Positions 7,099 through 10,360 of a DNA stretch of 10,360 nt are shown piece by piece; position 1 is the stretch's first letter; every line of letters starts with the position of its first letter. The notes below the pieces were generated by a model, which had not been told where the DNA came from, made no database searches, and saw only the letters and a list, made by a program, of their open reading frames with translations. Position numbers and translations under genes: made by a program. Origin of the DNA: an uncultured Collinsella sp. (GTDB taxonomy: Bacteria > Actinomycetota > Coriobacteriia > Coriobacteriales > Coriobacteriaceae); contig USLO01000056.1 of the NCBI GenBank assembly GCA_900555515.1, positions 1-10,360 on the forward strand, given 5' to 3'.

Positions 7099-7104
7099 AC
7101 GGAA

Positions 7105-7111
7105 CTCCCTT
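7105..7111 (-). promoter_or_regulatory. Ribosome binding site fixing the glnN start
   Basis: AAGGGAG on the minus strand, 6 bases before the ATG at 7098. It supports this start over the longer in-frame ATG at 7161, which would place the leader hairpin and this site inside the coding region. Confidence 0.7.
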
Positions 7112-7119
7112 CGTATCGG

Positions 7120-7138
7120 CACCGCGTGAGAAGCGGTG
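7120..7138 (-). promoter_or_regulatory. Hairpin in the glnN leader
   Basis: CACCGC (7120-7125) and GCGGTG (7133-7138) form a 6-bp GC-rich stem around a 7-base loop, 8 bases upstream of the glnN ribosome binding site. No T-run follows, so it is not a terminator. It might influence mRNA stability or translation initiation, but no function can be shown from the sequence. Confidence 0.35.
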
Positions 7139-7177
7139 TTGATTACTAACGAACGAGTCATAGCTTAGGCTCGCCGT

Positions 7178-7215
7178 GTTTCCGCGACATTACCGTTATG
7201 TTGCTGTCGCGAAAC
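7178..7215. promoter_or_regulatory. Long inverted repeat upstream of glnN, candidate operator (GlnR-box-like halves)
   Basis: GTTTCCGCGACA at 7178-7189 and TGTCGCGAAAC at 7205-7215 are inverted copies that differ by one inserted C. Each arm, read towards its outer end with flanking bases, has the form GTnnn-N6-GAAAC: minus strand GTAAT-N6-GAAAC (7193 to 7178) and plus strand GTTGC-N6-GAAAC (7200-7215). The actinobacterial OmpR-type GlnR consensus is commonly given as GTnAC-N6-GAAAC, so each half misses it at one base. The site is about 80-117 bp before the glnN start codon. Binding by GlnR, or the presence of GlnR in this organism, is an inference. Confidence 0.45.
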
Positions 7216-7475
7216 CAATCAATGAGGTTACCCTATCGAGGCGGCGTTGCCACCCTCAACAGCCAATCAACTGCATAAATTGCAGACCTCTCTCCATGGT
7301 TTAAGGGTAGTCAATTTGGGATGGAGCTCTATTAACTGGTATTTTGCATCAGATACCAGTCTTTATAGTCCGTGCCTAGATTAGCCGCTCTGTTATAGAT
7401 AAAGCCGATAGCAAGGCATCTTTGATTGGTATCCTCAAATAGCGAGTGAAACTCCACCGTGGCACAGTGGTGCTG
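7216..7475. other. Divergent intergenic region between glnN and metF
   Basis: This stretch is clearly more AT-rich than the flanking genes and has no credible ORF with a ribosome binding site. It must hold much of the regulation of metF and perhaps the -35 side of the glnN promoter. Visible items are TGCATAAATTGCA at about 7271-7283, the 8-bp hairpin at 7335-7360, and a TGn-extended -10-like TGTTATAGA at 7391-7399 (plus strand) without a good -35. I recognise no SAM, cobalamin or T-box riboswitch core, although a regulatory leader would be plausible for a methionine operon. Confidence 0.4.
7335..7360. promoter_or_regulatory. Perfect 8-bp hairpin/inverted repeat upstream of metF
   Basis: ACTGGTAT (7335-7342) and ATACCAGT (7353-7360) are exact inverted copies around a 10-base loop, followed by CTTTATAG. 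It sits 165 bp before metF. It could be an operator for a dimeric regulator of the methionine genes or an RNA hairpin; the tail has too few T for a good terminator. A related half, TTGGTATCC, occurs at about 7427-7435. Confidence 0.35.
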
Positions 7476-7481
7476 TAGAAT
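7476..7481 (+). promoter_or_regulatory. Possible -10 box of the metF operon
   Basis: TAGAAT at 7476-7481 is a good match to the -10 consensus and would put transcription start near 7488, giving a short leader of about 35 bases. No acceptable -35 hexamer lies 16-18 bases upstream, so the call is weak; an activator-dependent promoter or the extended -10-like site at 7391-7399 are alternatives. Confidence 0.25.
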
Positions 7482-7524
7482 CCTTACAACACATCACACT
7501 ATTACGTATCTAGAGGAGCACGAT

Positions 7525-8397
7525 ATGCGCGTCGACGAGGTTTTTAAGCAGGCAGCATCCCAGGGCACCGCGCCCGTTTCGTTTGAGATGTTCCCGCCCA
7601 AGGGCGAGCTGACCCTCGACACGGCTCGCGAAGTGGCAGGCAATCTGTGCAAGCTTTCGCCGAGCTTTGTCTCGGTCACCTGCTCGGCTGGCGGCTCGGG
7701 CAACGGCGCCACCACCGCCCCCATCGCGCATATGATTACGAGCGAATTCGACACGCCCTCGGTGGCACACCTTACCTGCGTGGGCCGCTCGCATGCCGAT
7801 ATCGCCGCCAAGATCGACGAGTATCGCACCGCCGGCGTAGAAAACATCCTGGCCCTGCGTGGCGATCTCCCTGCCGGCGCAACCGAGGACGACAAGCCCG
7901 CCTCCGACTACGCCTACGCCCGCGACCTCATCCCCGAGCTCGTCGACGCCGGCTTTTGCGTGGGCGCCGCAGCCTACCCCGAGGGCCACATTGCCTGTGA
8001 GGATCTCAACCTCTCGGTCGAACACCTCAAGCAAAAACAGGACGCCGGCGCGAGCTTCTTTGTGACGCAGCTCTTCTTTGATAACGAGTGCTTCTACCGT
8101 TTTCGCGATCTTGCCGACAAGGCCGGCATCACCGTGCCCATTACCGCGGGCATCATGCCGTTTATGGGCAAGTCGCAAATCAGCCGCATGGTCTTTATGT
8201 GCGGCGCGTCGCTGCCCTCCCCTGTCATCAAGATTCTCGCCAAGTACGAGAATGACCCCGAGAGCCTGCAGGCAGCTGGTGTAGATTATGCAGCCCGCCA
8301 GCTTTGCGACCTCAAGGAGCACGGCGCCGACGGCCTGCACCTGTACACTATGAACCGTCCTGCAATCGCCGCGACCATTATGGAGCGCCTGGGGTAA
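7525..8397 (+). CDS. metF: 5,10-methylenetetrahydrofolate reductase
   Basis: Reduces 5,10-methylene-tetrahydrofolate to 5-methyl-tetrahydrofolate, the methyl donor for methionine synthesis; a flavin-dependent cytoplasmic TIM barrel. The 290-residue length matches the bacterial enzyme (about 290-300). Motifs in order: SFEMFPPKG at 19-27 with E21 in the place of the catalytic Glu of E. coli MetF (Glu28), ALRGD at 110-114 (flavin-binding Asp), AYPEGH at 150-155, TQLFFD at 181-186, GIMP at 209-212 and LHLYTMNR at 271-278. The ATG at 7525 follows AGAGGAG at 7512-7518 with 6 bases of spacing; a longer frame to 7459 starts before this site and adds non-homologous residues. The stop TAA overlaps the next start (TAATG), so metF heads a coupled operon with the reactivation protein and metH, whose substrate it provides. 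Confidence 0.95.
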   Translation: MRVDEVFKQAASQGTAPVSFEMFPPKGELTLDTAREVAGNLCKLSPSFVSVTCSAGGSGNGATTAPIAHMITSEFDTPSVAHLTCVGRSHADIAAKIDEYRTAGVENILALRGDLPAGATEDDKPASDYAYARDLIPELVDAGFCVGAAAYPEGHIACEDLNLSVEHLKQKQDAGASFFVTQLFFDNECFYRFRDLADKAGITVPITAGIMPFMGKSQISRMVFMCGASLPSPVIKILAKYENDPESLQAAGVDYAARQLCDLKEHGADGLHLYTMNRPAIAATIMERLG

Positions 8398-9185
8398 TGG
8401 AAAAACCGCACATCGATACAACCACTGTCGAAGTGCCGGCCGACCTTGCGTCGCCGGCACTTTACCGTGTCGATGCTGCGCACCATCCCCGTGTCGACCG
8501 TGCCGAAATGCTGCGGTATCTAGGCTACGGCGGCCAGCAGATTGAGCCCGAGCTGTCACGACGTATTGAGCTTGTGGTCGAGCGTCTGGAACTTGACATT
8601 GAGCCCCGTGGCGTGCGCCGCGTATTTGCCGTCGATGCCACGGGCGTGGACGAACAAAGTGAGCCTTGCATTCGCTTGGTCGGCACCAACGTTGAGCTGC
8701 GAGGTCGCGATATCTATCGCCACCTTAAGGACGCCCGCCTGGCGGCGCTCATGGCATGTACCCTCGGGATGTCTGCCGAACGCCGTCTGCGAACCACCGG
8801 AGCTCAGCAACCCCTGGAAGGCGCCGTGCTCGACGCCGCATGCTCTGCCTATGTAGAAGCCGCCGTCGAGCAGATGGACCAGCAGGTCAAGGCTGCGGCC
8901 GCCGCACACGGGCTCGCCGGCAACTGGCGCTTTAGTCCCGGCTACGGCGACTGCCCGCTCTCGGCCCAGCGCTCGATCGTCAATGCGCTCAACGCCACGC
9001 GGCTCATCGGCCTGACCGTCACGCCCACCAGCCTGCTCATGCCCACCAAAAGCGTGACCGCGGTGATCGGTCTGTTTGACGGCGAGGTCCACGACGCCCA
9101 GACCCGCCCCACCTGCAATATCTGCCGCATGCGCGAGCACTGCCGCTTCCGCGCCGCCCACACCACCTGCTATTCCAGCCATTAG
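8397..9185 (+). CDS. Free-standing methionine synthase activation (reactivation) domain protein
   Basis: A 262-residue protein related to the C-terminal AdoMet-binding activation domain of cobalamin-dependent MetH, which rescues the oxidised cob(II)alamin enzyme by reductive methylation with AdoMet. In E. coli this domain is fused to MetH; here it is a separate gene next to metH. The best marker is RFSPGYGDCPLSAQ at 178-191, the AdoMet-binding RxxxGYxxxP segment. MPTKSVTAVIGLF at 215-227 follows, and then a cysteine cluster (C240, C243, C249, C258: CNIC...HC...C) near the C-terminus, which is seen in stand-alone members but not in E. coli MetH. The cluster may bind a metal or Fe-S centre; that is an inference. 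The ATG at 8397 overlaps the metF stop by one base and has only a weak GGAG upstream, so translation is probably coupled. The stop TAG overlaps the ribosome binding site of metH. Confidence 0.88.
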   Translation: MEKPHIDTTTVEVPADLASPALYRVDAAHHPRVDRAEMLRYLGYGGQQIEPELSRRIELVVERLELDIEPRGVRRVFAVDATGVDEQSEPCIRLVGTNVELRGRDIYRHLKDARLAALMACTLGMSAERRLRTTGAQQPLEGAVLDAACSAYVEAAVEQMDQQVKAAAAAHGLAGNWRFSPGYGDCPLSAQRSIVNALNATRLIGLTVTPTSLLMPTKSVTAVIGLFDGEVHDAQTRPTCNICRMREHCRFRAAHTTCYSSH

Positions 9186-9194
9186 GAGCCCTCG

Positions 9195-10360
9195 ATGTTT
9201 ACTCCGCTTATCACTCATGATTCTGACGGCACTGCATTGGCGGCACCCGTTGATGCCGCACGTCGCAACGGTGCCACGTACAAGACGCGCACGATCGACG
9301 ACCTGCGCATTAAGGACGATCGCCTGCGTGCGGCCATCGAGGGCACGGGACACCTGCTGTTCGACGGCGGCATGGGCACCATGTTGCAAGCGGCCGGCAT
9401 GAAGGCCGGCGCCCTGCCCGAGCTGCTCAACTTTGAGGAGCCCCAGGTTATCACCGATATCCAACGTCAATATGTCGAGGCTGGCTGTGACGTGATCACC
9501 GCCAACACCTTTGGCGCCAACGCCCACAAGCTCGACGGTGCTGCCACCGTGGCAGACGTCTTTGCCGCGGCCGTCACCTGCGCCCGCGAGGCCGGCGCCC
9601 GCTACGTCGCCGGCGATATCGGCCCCATCGGCGCGCTGCTTCGTCCCTTAGGCACCCTCAGCTTTGACGAGGCCTACGACCTTTTTGCCGAGGAAGTGCG
9701 CGCCGGCGTCGCCGCGGGTGTGGACCTCTTTATTATCGAAACCATGACCGACCTTGCCGAGATCAAGGCGGCCGTCCTCGCCTGCCGCGAAAACTCCGAC
9801 CTGCCCGTCTTTGCCACCATGACCTTTGAGGAGGACGGCCGCACCTTCCTGGGCACGAGTCCCGAGGTTGCCGCCATCACGCTCGATGCCATCGGCACCG
9901 ACGTTTTGGGCATCAACTGCAGCCAAGGACCGGCCGAGCTCCGAGGACTCGCTGTGCGCATGCTCACCGTTACCGACAAACCCGTTATGGTGCAGGCCAA
10001 TGCGGGACTCCCCCATGTGGACGACGACGGCAACACCGTCTTTGATATCCAGGCACCCGAGTACGCCGAGGCCGTCGCCGGCATGATCGCCGACGGCGTG
10101 AGCGTCGTGGGCGGCTGCTGCGGTACCACGCCGACGCACATGGCGGCACTTCGCACCCTCATCGACACCCACACGCCCAGTCCGCGCCACCGCAAGCCCA
10201 GCATGTCGGTCACAAGCGCCCAGACCGTGGTGGACCTCCCCTGCGATGGCCACAAAATCGCCGTCATCGGCGAGCGCATCAATCCCACCGGCAAAAAGCG
10301 CCTGCAGCAGGCCCTGCGCGACGGCGACCTGGACTACGTCGTGAGCCAGGGCATCAGCCA
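9195..10360 (+). CDS. metH: Cobalamin-dependent methionine synthase, N-terminal part (3' end beyond window)
   Basis: Transfers the methyl of 5-methyl-tetrahydrofolate to homocysteine through cobalamin. 388 residues are in the window with no stop. Residues about 50-330 are the homocysteine-binding barrel: LLFDGGMGTMLQ at 54-65, ANTFGAN at 103-109, DIGPIG at 141-146, and the three zinc ligands C242 (INCSQGP) and C308-C309 (GGCCGTTP). The pterin-binding (methyl-THF) domain begins at about 355 with IAVIGERINPTGKK. About 50 residues precede the first barrel motif, longer than the roughly 20 usual for MetH, but AGGAG at 9184-9188, 6 bases before the ATG, supports this start. The cobalamin-binding domain should follow outside the window. 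Because the activation domain is encoded separately just upstream, this MetH is expected to lack it. A bifunctional homocysteine methyltransferase/MTHFR is less likely, since the second domain starts as a pterin-binding domain and metF is already present. Confidence 0.93.
   Translation, partial: MFTPLITHDSDGTALAAPVDAARRNGATYKTRTIDDLRIKDDRLRAAIEGTGHLLFDGGMGTMLQAAGMKAGALPELLNFEEPQVITDIQRQYVEAGCDVITANTFGANAHKLDGAATVADVFAAAVTCAREAGARYVAGDIGPIGALLRPLGTLSFDEAYDLFAEEVRAGVAAGVDLFIIETMTDLAEIKAAVLACRENSDLPVFATMTFEEDGRTFLGTSPEVAAITLDAIGTDVLGINCSQGPAELRGLAVRMLTVTDKPVMVQANAGLPHVDDDGNTVFDIQAPEYAEAVAGMIADGVSVVGGCCGTTPTHMAALRTLIDTHTPSPRHRKPSMSVTSAQTVVDLPCDGHKIAVIGERINPTGKKRLQQALRDGDLDYVVSQGIS

Noticed and set aside
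4387..7149. A 920-codon open frame on the plus strand antisense to glnN
   Set aside because: It mirrors glnN in the opposite strand. The biased codon use of the GC-rich glnN gene avoids codons whose complement is a stop. The translation is repetitive (rich in Gly, Val, Leu) with no motif, and it runs across the 3' end of the flavoprotein gene and the glnN terminator. It has no ribosome binding site of note.
7510..8559. 349-codon minus-strand ORF opposite metF
   Set aside because: It is antisense to a clear metF with all its motifs; the composition is that of a shadow frame.
8556..9527. 323-codon minus-strand ORF opposite the reactivase and metH start
   Set aside because: It lies antisense to two well-supported genes and has no recognisable domain.

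Overview
The window looks like chromosomal DNA of a high-GC anaerobic actinobacterium, most likely a gut Coriobacteriia such as Collinsella. The grounds are GC-rich codon use, a Gram-positive-type MurT/GatD lipid II amidation enzyme, a type III glutamine synthetase, a flavodoxin/ferredoxin (EFR1-type) protein and a split cobalamin-dependent methionine synthase. The genus is an inference from gene content; no marker gene settles it.

Layout. (1) Positions 1-3413, plus strand: the tail of an unidentified gene overlaps by one base a 347-residue protein of unknown function with helical-repeat character. After 45 bp comes a 725-residue protein in which MurT (Mur ligase-like, with Cys4 zinc ribbon and DUF1727) and GatD (class I glutamine amidotransferase) are joined in one chain. 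(2) Positions 3414-4068, no protein gene: a palindromic terminator-like element, two REP-like imperfect palindromes with an exact 80-bp period bounded by 12-bp direct repeats, a tRNA-Glu(UUC) with its promoter and terminator, then a block carrying a second copy of the tRNA 3' end, closed by another hairpin terminator. (3) Positions 4069-7098, minus strand: an EFR1-type iron-sulfur flavoprotein and glnN (glutamine synthetase III), separated by a strong intrinsic terminator. (4) Positions 7099-7524, the divergent intergenic region: a leader hairpin and a long inverted repeat with GlnR-box-like halves on the glnN side, and a perfect 8-bp hairpin on the metF side. (5) Positions 7525-10360, plus strand: metF, a free-standing methionine synthase reactivation domain, and the start of metH, packed as an operon that runs off the window.

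How they work together. The MurT-GatD chain is predicted to amidate the D-glutamate of lipid II using glutamine, which the type III glutamine synthetase can make; the two are metabolically linked but not in one operon. The metF-reactivase-metH operon forms the methyl branch of one-carbon metabolism: MetF makes 5-methyl-tetrahydrofolate, MetH transfers the methyl to homocysteine through cobalamin, and the separate activation protein is predicted to restore oxidised cobalamin with AdoMet.

No clearly new multi-gene system is visible. The points most worth a second look are the MurT-GatD fusion with its unknown operon partner, the REP-like pair, the partial tRNA-Glu duplication, and the inverted repeat upstream of glnN.
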